From Pseudomonas shahriarae (lineage in GTDB: Bacteria; Pseudomonadota; Gammaproteobacteria; Pseudomonadales; Pseudomonadaceae): a stretch of DNA of 64,000 nt. The stretch lies in assembly GCF_014268455.2 (NCBI RefSeq), contig NZ_CP077085.1:5187001-5251000 (forward strand). Direction: 5' to 3'. The translations under genes and the position numbers were made by a program. Numbering within the stretch: position 1 is the first letter of the stretch; the number at the start of each line of letters is the position of its first letter. Below are positions 1-10,571 of the stretch, one piece after another. The notes beneath the pieces were generated by a model, which saw only the letters and a program-made list of their open reading frames with translations, did not search any database and was not told the DNA's origin.

Positions 1-579
1 GCGTTCGCCACCGAAGACCAGCTCCATATCTTGCAGGCACTCGAGGATACGGTGCGGCGCCTCGTAGAAGATCAGGGTGCGCGGCTCTTCCTTTAACAGT
101 TCCAGACGCGCCCGGCGCCCCACGGCCTTGGCCGGCAGGAAACCTTCGAAGATAAAGCGGTCGGACGGCAAGCCCGCGGCTGACAAGGCGGCAATCAACG
201 CACACGCCCCGGGAACCGGGACTATATTGATGCCCGCCGCCCGGGCCTGACGGACCAGGTGGTAACCAGGGTCGGAGATCAATGGCGTACCGGCATCGGA
301 AATCAACGCCACGTCATCGCCCGCGAGCAGGCGGGTAATAAAGCGACTGCCCTCGTCACGCTCATTATGCTCATGGCAGGCCGCCAGGGGCGTGGTGATG
401 CCAAAGTGCTGCATCAGGCGCAGCGAGTGCCGGGTGTCTTCCGCCGCAATCAACTTGGCTTCGCGCAACACTTTCAGCGCCCGTGCGCTGATGTCGTCCA
501 GGTTGCCAATGGGCGTCGCCACCACAAAAAGCGAGCCAGCAGTGGAATTCAAAGGACCTGGAGCAGTCAAAGCGCACAC
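1..579 (-). CDS. rsmI: 16S rRNA (cytidine-1402 2'-O)-methyltransferase, C-terminal part outside window
   Basis: RsmI methylates the ribose of C1402 in the 16S rRNA decoding centre with SAM. The reverse strand reads 193 codons from a GTG at 579-577 (GAGGT just upstream) to the window edge with no stop. The N-terminal region contains the family stretch FVVATPIGNLDD near residue 18, EDTRHS near 50, and the SDAGTPLISDPG block near 95, all typical of the tetrapyrrole-methylase fold. It is divergent from lpoA, the usual Pseudomonas arrangement. No ATG is available near this start, so the GTG start is a choice. The remaining third or so of the protein is missing only because the window ends. Confidence 0.93.
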   Translation of the reverse strand, partial: MCALTAPGPLNSTAGSLFVVATPIGNLDDISARALKVLREAKLIAAEDTRHSLRLMQHFGITTPLAACHEHNERDEGSRFITRLLAGDDVALISDAGTPLISDPGYHLVRQARAAGINIVPVPGACALIAALSAAGLPSDRFIFEGFLPAKAVGRRARLELLKEEPRTLIFYEAPHRILECLQDMELVFGGER

Positions 580-789
580 CTCAAAGATTGGCAAAAGCCA
601 TATTGTAGCGCGTAGACGTCAAGAAAATGCGCCAACGGGGTCGTGTCCATCGGGTCTGTTTGCTGCGGTTACTGACGCCCTGCAACATTTAAACGATCTA
701 AATAGACGGTTTCACGCCAGTAACATCGCGCCCGGGCCAGTGCTTGGGTACAATTCCACGCTAATTTGATCGGTATCAGGAACACTTAC

Positions 790-2600
790 ATGATCGCTTG
801 CCTGCGGCTGTTCTCCGCCCTTTGCCTGGCTGCCCTGTTGGCGGCTTGCGCAAGCTCGCCCTCGTCAAGCCTTGGCGAACTCCCACGGACCCCGGATGCC
901 ACCATCGAGCAACTGCTCGAACAGGCGACTTCGGCCAAGACTCCAGAAAAAGCTGCACTGCTGCGCCTGAGCGCAGCGGACATGGCCTTCCACCAGAACA
1001 ATCCTGGGCGCTCCGCGCAGATCCTCGCGCAAGTGCCGCTGGACAGCCTCAAGCCGGCCGCCCAGGTCTTCGCCAGCACCTTGACTGCAGAACTGGCCAT
1101 GGGCCGCAACCAGCCCAAGGCTGCGTTGACCGCGCTGAGCCATCCGAGCCTGCAAAACCTCAAGGAGTTGCCGCCGGAACAACAGATCCGCACTGGCAGC
1201 GTGCATGCCCGCGCCTATGAAGCCGACGGCCAGACCCTGGCCGCCGCCCGCGAACGCGTGGCCATGGCCCCGTTGCTGACGGGCGATGCTGCCGCCAGCA
1301 ACCACGAAGCCATCTGGAGCCTGATTGCCGCCGTACCTGGCGAGCAGTTGCAGGCCAGCGGCAATCCGGTCCTCGACGGCTGGATCAGCCTGGCCCAGGC
1401 CGTGAAGAACGCCGGCACCCTGGAGCAGCAGCAAGCCGCCATCGACACCTGGCGCGTGCAGAACCCTGCGCACCCGGCGGCGGTGCAACTGCCGACGCCG
1501 CTGACCAAGCTCAAGGAACTGGCCAGCCAGCCGCTGAATAAAATCGCCCTGCTCTTACCGCAGCAAGGCCCGCTGGCCAGCGTGGCCAGGGCCCTGCGCG
1601 AAGGTTTCATGGCCGCGCACTACCAAGCGCAACAGGCCGGGCAGAAGCCACCTGTCATCGAGTTCTATGACAGCTCGCGCGTCAGCTCCATCGATGAGTT
1701 CTACAAAAAGGCCCAGGCTGATGGCGTGCAACTGGTGATCGGCCCGCTGGAGAAGCCGCTGGTCAAGCAACTCAGCGCCCGCTCGCAACTGCCCATCACC
1801 ACCCTGGCCCTGAACTACAGCGAGGGCGACCAAGCCCCTGCGCAACTGTTCCAGTTCGGCCTGGCTGCCGAGGACGAAGCCCGTGAAGTGTCGCGCCGTG
1901 CCCGCGCCGATGGCCTGCACCGCGCAGCGGCCATGGTGCCGAAAGGCGAATGGGGCGACCGTGTGCTCAAGGCCTTCCGCCAGGACTGGGAAGCCAACGG
2001 CGGCACCCTGATCGGTGTCGAACATGTCGACCAGCCTGTGGCCCTCGCCCAGCAGATCGCCGACCTGTTCAAGCTGCGCCAGAGCGAAGGCCGCGCCAAG
2101 AGCCTGCAAAGCACAGTCGGCACTGACATCGCGGCACAGCCATCGCGTCGCCAGGATATCGAGTTCATCTTCCTCGCCGTGACACCGCAACAGGCCCAAC
2201 AGATCAAGCCGACGCTGAACTTCCAATACGCGGGCGATGTGCCGGTATATGCCACTTCCCACGTGTTCAGTGCCAGTGGCGACAAGAACCAGTACAACGA
2301 CATGAACGGCATTATGTTCTGCGAAACGCCGTGGCTGCTCAACACCACCGACCCGCTGCGCAATCAGGTTGCTACACAATGGCCACAAGCCAATGGCAGC
2401 CTGGGCCGCCTCTATGCGATGGGTGTGGACGCCTACCGCCTGGCGCCACGCCTGGGTCAACTCAAGGCGCTGCCCGACACCCGCATCGACGGCCATTCCG
2501 GCAACCTGGGCATGAGCCCGAGCCAACGGATCGAACGCCAGATGCCGTGGGCCAAGTTTGTCAGTGGCCAGATCGAACGCTTGCCCGATACCCCGCGCTG

Positions 2601-2601
<1 letters not shown>
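790..2601 (+). CDS. lpoA: Penicillin-binding protein activator LpoA (LppC family lipoprotein)
   Basis: Outer-membrane lipoprotein of 603 aa. In E. coli LpoA reaches through the periplasm to activate PBP1A; in P. aeruginosa a different lipoprotein (LpoP, for PBP1B) is also known, so the exact partner here is inferred. A signal peptide ends in the lipobox LAAC with Cys20. The first half is helical and TPR-like; the second half, from about residue 250, resembles a periplasmic binding protein (KIALLLPQQGPLASVARALREG). The ATG at 790 is preferred over an in-frame start at 766 because it puts a short basic n-region directly before the hydrophobic stretch. The stop overlaps the yraN start by one base. 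Confidence 0.9.
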
Positions 2602-4248
<1,647 letters not shown>

Positions 4249-4254
4249 TGTAAT

Positions 4255-4315
4255 CGCCAGCCAATAAAAAGGGCGCCGTGCATTGACTGCACGGCGCCCT
4301 TTTTATTGGCTGGCG
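4255..4315. terminator. Bidirectional intrinsic terminator between dolP and the OmpA-like gene
   Basis: The two arms, 4255-4282 and 4288-4315, are perfect 28-bp inverted copies around a 5-base loop (ttgac). The stem contains AAAAAGGGCGCCGTGCA, so a T-run follows the GC-rich core on either strand. It ends one base before the stop codon of the convergent gene. Confidence 0.92.
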
Positions 4316-4316
4316 G

Positions 4317-5078
4317 TTACTGGTACTGCTGGTACGGATTGCCCTGGAACTGGTTGTTCTGCTGCTGTTGCTGCGCAGGCTGGCCGTACTGCTGACCCGG
4401 GATCGGGCCGAGGTTGACCTCGACACGACGGTTCTGCGCACGACCATTGACATCAGCGTTGCTGGCAATCGGGTTATCCGGGCCGGCACCACGGGTGGTC
4501 AGGTTGGTCGGGCTCACACCTTGGGAGGTCAGGTAGTTGGCCACGCTTTGCGCACGCCGTTGGGACAGGTCCATGTTGAGCTGGCGGCTGCCGGTGCTGT
4601 CGGTATAGCCGACAATCTGGATGGTGTTCTGGTTGAACTGCTTGAGCGACCCGGCCAGGTTGTTCAAGGGGGTGTAGAAGCTGCTGGCGATAGCATCGGA
4701 GTTGGTGGCAAACGTGATGTTACCCGGCATGATCAATTTGATCTGGTCACCCTGGCGCTGCACCTCGACGCCGGTGTTGGCCATGCTTTCCCGCAGTTTC
4801 TTTTCCTGCTGGTCAGCGTAATAGCCGTAACCGGCAGCGCCGATACCGGCCACGGCGGCGCCGATCAGCGCGCCCTTGCCACGGTTGTTGTGGTCAATGG
4901 CTGCACCGGCCAAGGCACCCGCCAGCGCGCCGAGGCCGCCGTACTTGGCGGTTTTGCTCATGCCTTGTGAACCGTTGTCCGCCTGTCCCTGGCTGCCATC
5001 GTAAGGGTTAGGGGAAGCACAGCCCGACAATAGGGCTACCGCGGTAGCAACAACAAGCAGACGACGCGAAGTGAACAT
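4317..5078 (-). CDS. OmpA-family lipoprotein with glycine-zipper segment (YiaD-like)
   Basis: A 253-aa protein. The signal peptide ends in the lipobox LLSGC (Cys20). A glycine-zipper-like stretch follows at about residues 45-85 (GGLGALAGALAGAAIDH and GALIGAAVAGIGAAGYG). The OmpA C-terminal peptidoglycan-binding domain spans about 105-220 and contains VGYTDSTGS and NRRVEVNL. The tail is rich in Gln (QQQQQNNQF). It probably tethers the outer membrane to peptidoglycan. The ATG at 5078 has AGGAGC nine bases upstream; longer in-frame starts would put 39 unlikely residues before the signal peptide. It is the last core gene before the accessory region. Confidence 0.88.
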   Translation of the reverse strand: MFTSRRLLVVATAVALLSGCASPNPYDGSQGQADNGSQGMSKTAKYGGLGALAGALAGAAIDHNNRGKGALIGAAVAGIGAAGYGYYADQQEKKLRESMANTGVEVQRQGDQIKLIMPGNITFATNSDAIASSFYTPLNNLAGSLKQFNQNTIQIVGYTDSTGSRQLNMDLSQRRAQSVANYLTSQGVSPTNLTTRGAGPDNPIASNADVNGRAQNRRVEVNLGPIPGQQYGQPAQQQQQNNQFQGNPYQQYQ

Positions 5079-6066
5079 GAGGGAAGCTCCTACTTTTGCA
5101 TTCTGTGATGCAGAGGACATTGGCAATGGACCTGTGCCGAGTTTGGAACGCGACAAACGGCAAAAATTCCGTGCTCCGCCGCGCACCTGTGACAAAAGAT
5201 AAACACCGGCACGCTCACCTAAACCCTAGCAGAGCCTTGCCCTGTCAGGCCCTGACAAACACCCTTATATCAATTACATCACCATACATCGAGATTCAGA
5301 TCTCAAGAGCAAGGCTCTCATAACGGCGTACAACGCGTGCCCCCCCCTCATGCCTGGCGCGCCACAGCACGCGATCAGTGGTTTTGAAGCGGCGGCACTT
5401 CTCGAAATGAGCTAACAGTTGCCTGAGCACGCTCACAAGCATCACGTAGCACCAACGCTCATAGATTTCCTAGGTGGGACTGATCCATAAAGACTCCTCC
5501 CCGACCGCTCTACTGATACCAGAGCGCAGGGCATACCGGTCGTAACGGTAGGCCCGCGCGTAAGCCGGATGGGCGGAGATCACATTCAATCCTGCCGCAG
5601 ACAGACGCCGAGACTTCAGGTGTCTGAATGGCTGGTCACGCTCCAGAAGCTCAAGCTTTTGTTGCAACGCGGTCAGATACCCAATCCGTCGCTCCAAGCG
5701 TGGCGTCAATGGCGAGCGAGTTTCACTAACACGGGTCTTGCTCGCCACTGTCGCTAGAGCACTGCTGACCTTCCGGCACCGGACAGTATTAGCCCCTTGG
5801 CTTGGTGCATACAGGCGTAATGATAGAACGAGCATGAAATACAGCGCCTACTTCCCTCAGTCAGTTCGAAGTCTGCTGCAGCGACCATTGATACCCGTAT
5901 AGCGGCGGGCGGAACATGTCAAAAACTGTAAAAAAATTTGATTATGACATACTGGCATCACTTAGACTAAACCACTGGCGATTCGATTTCTTTGTCAGGA
6001 TTAACGCGCAACGATCCCCTGCCTTGAATTGCACCACTAACACGTAATCCACTTGAACATAAGATA
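5079..6066. other. Gene-poor left margin of the accessory island
   Basis: Nearly 1 kb with no convincing gene. The first 250 bases upstream of the OmpA-like gene should hold its promoter, but no clear -35/-10 pair was picked out. From about 5840 to 6066 the DNA is AT-rich (for example the TGTAAAAAAATTTGATTATG stretch near 5928) and unlike the flanking core. The only protein-like segment is the weak reverse-strand open frame 5470-5835, listed separately. No tRNA, insertion-sequence terminal repeat or attachment site could be recognised by eye. Confidence 0.6.
5470..5835 (-). pseudogene. Unrecognised open frame, possible gene remnant
   Basis: An open frame of 121 codons with no ribosome-binding site before its ATG. 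The C-terminal two thirds (from LERRIGYLTALQQKLELLERD to SAHPAYARAYRYDRYALRSG) looks protein-like, with a short amphipathic coiled-coil-like stretch followed by a basic, tyrosine-rich segment. The first 40 residues look like translated noise. I do not recognise a family. Its place at the island edge suggests the end of a lost mobile-element or accessory gene, but that is a guess, and chance openness of GC-rich DNA is also possible. Confidence 0.25.
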
Positions 6067-6450
6067 TTAATCAAAGGTTGGCAGGTGCGGAACTGCAATT
6101 GGTTTCTCTTCACTGATCCAAGCATCAAATCCGCCCATGATCGACTTGACATACAGATAGCCCATATTTTTCATTGACGCGGCCGCTAGTGCGGCACGGC
6201 CACTTGTCTTGCAATAAACTACAACTTTAAGCTCTCGAGAACTGAGGGCACTGTCGTTAGTAAGTTTAAATTCCAGCATGCCGCGCGAAGCATGTATCGC
6301 GCCTGAAATGTGTCCAGCAGCATACTCGTCCGCTTCGCGCACATCGATAAGCACATCTGCATCCTGGATAGCCTGCTCTGCGTCCTTGATGGAGACCTCT
6401 TCAATCAGTGCTTTTGCCTCAGTTACTAGGTCATGGGCAGTTTTTATCAT
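6067..6450 (-). CDS. Single-domain rhodanese (sulfurtransferase)
   Basis: A 127-aa cytoplasmic rhodanese. Key motifs are DVREADEYAAGHISGAIH (about residues 36-53) and the active-site loop CKTSGR with catalytic Cys80. Rhodaneses move sulfane sulfur between persulfides and acceptors such as sulfite, thiols or cyanide. It is the last gene of the cyd-linked operon, after the haemoglobin gene. The start is uncertain: the ATG at 6450 gives a normal domain but has a poor ribosome-binding site, and the frame is open up to 6600. Given the sulfide genes across fisR, a role in sulfane-sulfur handling is likely by inference. Confidence 0.85.
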   Translation of the reverse strand: MIKTAHDLVTEAKALIEEVSIKDAEQAIQDADVLIDVREADEYAAGHISGAIHASRGMLEFKLTNDSALSSRELKVVVYCKTSGRAALAAASMKNMGYLYVKSIMGGFDAWISEEKPIAVPHLPTFD

Positions 6451-6645
6451 GATATTTTTAAAAGTCCAATTAAGTGAGGTGATTACTTCTGTTTGGTGAG
6501 ACAGCATTGGAAAACCATCTGGGCATAGATACGCACCATCAGAAAGTTCAGACTGAAGAACATCTATCAAACTGCTCTCACAAGCAGCAGGTAAAGCCAA
6601 TTAAAAACATTGCGATTGTGCGGATACTGAAAGTAGACGCAACGT

Positions 6646-7086
6646 TCAGACGGGTGCCGCAATACCTGCACTTTGCCCATCAGTATTAATCATATGATCG
6701 GCCATTTCGGAAAACATACGTTGTAGCTTGCTATTTAGCGCTATGTCATTCACCTGTTCATCAATTGCCTGACGCATGCACAGCATCCATTCGTCGCGCT
6801 CAACAATACTGACTGCAAAGGGCGCATGTCGCATGCGCAGACGCGGGTGGCCGCGCTCCAGTTGGAACAGCGGCGGGCCGCCAAACCAGCCGCTGAGGAA
6901 CTTAAATAGACTGTCAGCACTGTCGGCGAGGCTCAATGGATGCATCAGGCGCACCACTCTCGCTTCAGATAGCGTATCCATCAGCTCGTAAAAGCGGTTG
7001 ACGAGTTTACGGACGCCTGATTCCCCCCCTAACTGGAGATAAGTACTAGCGCCTTCTTTATATTGGTCACTCAATAGCTCAGTCAT
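6646..7086 (-). CDS. Group II truncated haemoglobin
   Basis: A 146-aa globin of the 2/2 (truncated) class. Group II features are visible: Tyr33 in the RFYELMD helix (B10 position), proximal His87 in RLRMRHAPF (F8), and Trp100 in ERDEWMLCM (G8). The ATG at 7086 follows TGAGGACC at a normal distance; an upstream in-frame extension overlaps ybgE and is ignored. Group II truncated haemoglobins bind oxygen, NO and sulfide and are linked to redox or NO/peroxide defence. Here the gene follows ybgE by 11 bases in the cytochrome bd operon, so it may serve or protect that oxidase; this is inference. Confidence 0.87.
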   Translation of the reverse strand: MTELLSDQYKEGASTYLQLGGESGVRKLVNRFYELMDTLSEARVVRLMHPLSLADSADSLFKFLSGWFGGPPLFQLERGHPRLRMRHAPFAVSIVERDEWMLCMRQAIDEQVNDIALNSKLQRMFSEMADHMINTDGQSAGIAAPV

Positions 7087-7097
7087 ATCGTCGGTCC

Positions 7098-7385
7098 TCA
7101 ATGTAGAAACTTTGCCCAACCAGCAAGCGCAAGTGCCGCAAAGCAGGTCCAGCCTGAGAAAAGCCAACGCCAGACGAGCATCCGCGGGACAAAACCCACA
7201 CCTCTCACGAAGGCCACACTCATGGCCGCAAACAACGCAGTAGCCAGCACATGGTCAGCTTTCCCATCGGGGGCTGCCATCATGGGGGGATACAGCGTAC
7301 ATGCGAGCATGATCGCCACAGCGATAAGCAAACTCAGCAAATTAATTTGTGAGGATGGTGGAGCGTTAGCAACACGCGGCATCAT
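7098..7385 (-). CDS. ybgE: Cyd operon protein YbgE
   Basis: A 95-aa inner-membrane protein with about three hydrophobic segments. The segment RGVGFVPRMLVWRWLF matches the GVGF-P motif of YbgE, the small protein encoded after cydX in enterobacterial cyd operons. Its molecular role is unknown. The ATG at 7385 overlaps the end of cydX (ACATGATG), indicating translational coupling. Confidence 0.85.
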   Translation of the reverse strand: MMPRVANAPPSSQINLLSLLIAVAIMLACTLYPPMMAAPDGKADHVLATALFAAMSVAFVRGVGFVPRMLVWRWLFSGWTCFAALALAGWAKFLH

Positions 7386-7504
7386 GTCCGCGTCTCCTCA
7401 TTGTCACTCAAGGCTCGGCCGCCCTCGTTCTCACCCCACATCGCATTCAATATAGCCAGTAGCAATGCAAAACCGACTCCCAGCATCCAGGCGAAATACC
7501 ACAT
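7382..7504 (-). CDS. cydX: Cytochrome bd-I oxidase small subunit CydX
   Basis: A 40-aa single-pass protein beginning MWYFAWMLGVGFALLLAI and ending in a charged tail. The N-terminus is the hallmark of CydX, which packs against CydA and stabilises the haems. The ATG at 7504 has AAAGGAG about seven bases upstream. It lies between cydB (22-base gap) and ybgE (overlap). CydX marks the oxidase as the bd-I type. Confidence 0.9.
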   Translation of the reverse strand: MWYFAWMLGVGFALLLAILNAMWGENEGGRALSDNEETRT

Positions 7505-7526
7505 AGTCTTTACTCCTTTGCTGGCA

Positions 7527-8663
7527 CTAATAGGCTGAATGTTCGTTGGCTTTGATGTGTGCGACGGTGACCTTGCCCCGCATAACGCGATACGCCCACG
7601 AGGTGTAAATCACGATCAGTGGCATGAAGATCAACGTGGCCCAGAACATGATGGCTAGGCTTAAATGACTGGAGACGCTGTCCCACACGGTGAGACTTGC
7701 CGCAGGTACTGTTGATGACGGCATGATGAATGGAAACATCGACACACCCGCCGTGCTGATGACTGCGATCACCGCAAGCGATGAGGCAACAAACGCCGAG
7801 AGTGTGCGACGCATCATCAGCAATATGGCGGCACCTCCTGCGCCAACCAATCCCAGTACGGGCAACAGCCACAACAACGGATAATGACCATAGTTAGCCA
7901 TCCAGGCGCCCGCTTCGCGCACCACGGACTTGTTAAGAATATCGGGCAATCCGGCGGTATCAACCAACGATGTAATGCGATAACCGTCGATCCATTGCAG
8001 CCAGATGCCGGCCGCTATAAACGAGCACGACAATACGATTGCCGCAGCCACTCCACCTTTGATCGCCCTGGCCTGGATGACACCTTCAGTGCGATGTGCC
8101 AGATAGGTACCGCCCTGCAAGGTAATCATTGCGCTACTCACAACCCCGGTCAGCAGCGCAAAGGGATTGAGCAGTTGCCAAAAACTGCCGGTGTACGTCG
8201 ATACCAGAAGGTCGTTGAAATGAAACGGCACCCCTTGCAACAGGTTGCCGAACGCGATCCCGAACACCAGGGGCGGCACCGCGCCTCCGACAAAAAGGCC
8301 CCAATCCCAAGTGCTGCGCCAAGTGGAGTTTTGAATCTTGCTGCGATAGTCAAAACCCACCGGGCGGAAGAATAGCGCCCACAGGACCATGATCATCGCC
8401 CAATAGAACCCGCTGAATGCAGTGGCATACACCACTGGCCACGCCGCGAACAGGGCGCCGCCGGCAGTGATGAACCACACCTGATTGCCATCCCAGTGCG
8501 GCCCTACGGTGTTGATAACCACGCGTCGTTCCAGGTCGTTGCGGCCGACAAAAGGCAGGAGTGTGCCAACCCCCATGTCGTGGCCGTCCATGATGGCGAA
8601 ACCGATCAGCAGTACGCCAACCAGCGCCCACCAGATAATTTTCAGGGTGAAGTAATCAAGCAT
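7527..8663 (-). CDS. cydB: Cytochrome bd-I ubiquinol oxidase subunit II
   Basis: A 378-aa membrane subunit, almost the E. coli length, with about nine hydrophobic segments. Typical motifs are IMDGHDMGVG near residue 24, INTVGPHWDGNQVWFITAGG near 50, and FRPVGFDYRSK near 99. CydB pairs with CydA in the quinol-oxidising, oxygen-reducing complex. The start overlaps the end of cydA by eight bases, so the subunits are translationally coupled. It resembles E. coli CydB more than the CioB subunit usual in Pseudomonas; this judgement is from memory. Confidence 0.93.
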   Translation of the reverse strand: MLDYFTLKIIWWALVGVLLIGFAIMDGHDMGVGTLLPFVGRNDLERRVVINTVGPHWDGNQVWFITAGGALFAAWPVVYATAFSGFYWAMIMVLWALFFRPVGFDYRSKIQNSTWRSTWDWGLFVGGAVPPLVFGIAFGNLLQGVPFHFNDLLVSTYTGSFWQLLNPFALLTGVVSSAMITLQGGTYLAHRTEGVIQARAIKGGVAAAIVLSCSFIAAGIWLQWIDGYRITSLVDTAGLPDILNKSVVREAGAWMANYGHYPLLWLLPVLGLVGAGGAAILLMMRRTLSAFVASSLAVIAVISTAGVSMFPFIMPSSTVPAASLTVWDSVSSHLSLAIMFWATLIFMPLIVIYTSWAYRVMRGKVTVAHIKANEHSAY

Positions 8664-10227
8664 GGTGGAGTTCCTTCAAATGGGCGTCGTGGGCATAACG
8701 ACCTGTACCGAGGCTGCCGGGACCTTGACGGGCAAACTTGACCATCAGGAACATTTCAACCACCAGCAGCACGGTGTAGAACACGATGAATCCCGCCAGC
8801 GAGCCATAGAGGTTGTTGACGCTGAGGGTAGACACACTCATGTGGGTAGGCAGCACGCCATAGATGGTCCATGGCTGACGACCATATTCGGCGACGAACC
8901 AGCCCAACTCGCAGGCAACCCATGGCGCAGGCAGCATGTAAAGAGCCCAACGCAGTAACCAGCGGCTGCGCGTGCAGGTCGACTTCAACGTGCTCCAGAA
9001 GGCAAGCCCGAAGAGCATCAACATCGCAAAACCAAGCCCCACCATGATCCGGAACGCCCAGAACATGGGGGTTACGCGCGGGACGGTATCGTTCACTGCT
9101 TTGTCGATAATGTCCGGCGTGGCCTGGTTGACGTCCTCGACGTATTTTTTGAGCAGCAGACCAAAGCCCAGGTCCGCCTTATAAGCTTCGAAGGTTTCGA
9201 ATGCCGCTTTATCGGTGCGGTCGGCTCGCAGCGCTTCCAGCGCATTGACGGCGGTAATGCCGCGGAGAATTCGAGCGCGGTTTTTTTCTTTAATGTCATG
9301 TATGCCTGGGATTTGCTTGCTGGCCGAGCGAGTGCCGATCAAGCCCATCACCCATGGAATATCAACCTCCCAGTTGTTCCTGGACTCGGCTTCATTGATG
9401 CTGGCGACCAGGGTCAAACTCGCAGGTGCCGGTTTGGTGTCCCACATGGCCTCCATGGCCGCCAGTTTGGTTTGCTGCGCCTCACCTACCGTGTAACCCG
9501 ACTCATCCCCCAGCACGATCACGCTCAACACGGATGCCAGACCGAAGGCGGCCGCCACCCGGAAGCTGCGCTTGGCAAACTCGACATCACGATTCTTGAG
9601 CAAATACCAACTTGAAATCGACAGCACAAACATCGAGCCGGTGACATAGCCGGCAGAGACCGTGTGTACAAACTTGGCCTGGGCAACCGGGTTGAACACC
9701 ACTGCCCAGAAATCAACCATCTCCATGCGCATGGTGATGTAGCTGAACTCCGAGCCCACCGGATTCTGCATCCATCCATTGGCGATCAAAATCCATAGCG
9801 CAGAGAGGTTTGTACCAATGGCCATCAGCAACGTGACCAGTAAGTGGTGCTCTTTTTTCAGGCGATCCCAGCCAAAAAAGAACAGGCCGATCATGGTCGA
9901 TTCAAGGAAGAACGCCATCAAACCCTCGATGGCCAGCGGGGCACCGAAGATGTCGCCGACGTAGTGCGAGTAATACGCCCAGTTGGTGCCGAACTGAAAT
10001 TCCAGGGTGATACCCGTAGTCACCCCGAGGGCGAAGTTGATGCCGAACAGCTTGCCCCAGAAGCGCGTCATGTCTTTCCAGATGACATTACCGGTCATCA
10101 CATAAACGCTTTCCATGATGACCAGCAGCCACACCATGCCAACCGTGAGCGGTACAAAAAGAAAGTGGTAAAGCGCAGTGGCTGCAAACTGCAGCCGAGA
10201 CAAATCCACCAGTTGTTCTGAAATCAC
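8656..10227 (-). CDS. cydA: Cytochrome bd-I ubiquinol oxidase subunit I, long Q-loop type
   Basis: A 523-aa subunit carrying the quinol site and the three haems. His21 in ALYHFLFVPLT is the N-terminal haem ligand; KFVHTV and FRIMVG hold the other axial ligand positions, and EYGRQPW is present near the C-terminus. The region after GDESGY includes the extra C-terminal Q-loop segment of E. coli CydA. That makes it a canonical bd-I enzyme, not the short-loop CioA cyanide-insensitive oxidase. The GTG start at 10227 has AAGGGG upstream and overlaps the cydP stop (GTGA). Bd-I oxidase is known to keep working in sulfide, which fits the neighbouring sulfide genes. Confidence 0.93.
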   Translation of the reverse strand: MISEQLVDLSRLQFAATALYHFLFVPLTVGMVWLLVIMESVYVMTGNVIWKDMTRFWGKLFGINFALGVTTGITLEFQFGTNWAYYSHYVGDIFGAPLAIEGLMAFFLESTMIGLFFFGWDRLKKEHHLLVTLLMAIGTNLSALWILIANGWMQNPVGSEFSYITMRMEMVDFWAVVFNPVAQAKFVHTVSAGYVTGSMFVLSISSWYLLKNRDVEFAKRSFRVAAAFGLASVLSVIVLGDESGYTVGEAQQTKLAAMEAMWDTKPAPASLTLVASINEAESRNNWEVDIPWVMGLIGTRSASKQIPGIHDIKEKNRARILRGITAVNALEALRADRTDKAAFETFEAYKADLGFGLLLKKYVEDVNQATPDIIDKAVNDTVPRVTPMFWAFRIMVGLGFAMLMLFGLAFWSTLKSTCTRSRWLLRWALYMLPAPWVACELGWFVAEYGRQPWTIYGVLPTHMSVSTLSVNNLYGSLAGFIVFYTVLLVVEMFLMVKFARQGPGSLGTGRYAHDAHLKELHHA

Positions 10228-10400
10228 TTGCTTGCCCCTTGAGTCGAGGTGGGTACACCGAACCTGTCGCCGATAGTGTTCGAGTCGACGCTGACGTGCG
10301 AATCCCGGATGAACAGCCACCACAGCACTGTCAGCACCAGTAGCTTGATCAGTACTGCTGTGAGCAGATGGCGTCGTAGTCGTTTGTCGGAAATGGTCAT
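10224..10400 (-). CDS. cydP: Putative cytochrome oxidase small subunit CydP
   Basis: A 58-aa protein with one clear transmembrane helix (LLTAVLIKLLVLTVLWWLFI, residues 11-30) after a basic N-terminus. Small proteins of this form and position, directly before cydA, are annotated as CydP. The stop overlaps the cydA GTG. The ATG at 10400 has no recognisable ribosome-binding site and lies only about two bases from the start point predicted by the sigma-54 element upstream, so the message could be nearly leaderless or the true start may differ. Confidence 0.7.
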   Translation of the reverse strand: MTISDKRLRRHLLTAVLIKLLVLTVLWWLFIRDSHVSVDSNTIGDRFGVPTSTQGASK

Positions 10401-10411
10401 GACTATGCAGT

Positions 10412-10429
10412 TAGCACACGGCATGCCAA
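10412..10429 (-). promoter_or_regulatory. Sigma-54 type promoter for the cyd operon
   Basis: On the reverse strand, TTGGCATG, four bases, then GTGCTA. The GG and GC dinucleotides are exactly 12 bp apart, as required for -24/-12 elements; the -12 box differs from TTGCT at its first base. The predicted start is near 10402. An operator dyad is centred about 130 bp upstream. Confidence 0.6.
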
Positions 10430-10500
10430 GGGGATCTTTTTTATTTTTATTGTTTAATAACAGTATGTTAGAAGTGAGTCCGTCAAGGCAGAGGATGCCG

Positions 10501-10548
10501 TGGCAGGTTAATACGCTGCCAATCTGCCAGAGTGGCAGTCATTGGCAG
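10501..10548. promoter_or_regulatory. Operator-like cluster of CTGCCA/TGGCAG half-sites upstream of cydP
   Basis: Five half-sites occur in 48 bp. At the centre are nested dyads: CTGCCAAT (10516-10523) pairs with ATTGGCAG (10541-10548), enclosing CTGCCA (10524-10529), GAG, TGGCAG (10533-10538). Another TGGCAG starts at 10501. The same half-sites recur between fisR and pdo. The likely protein is the sigma-54 activator encoded next door; this is inference. Confidence 0.6.
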
Positions 10549-10571
10549 TCATGCGGTGTGAGCGCTAGCGA

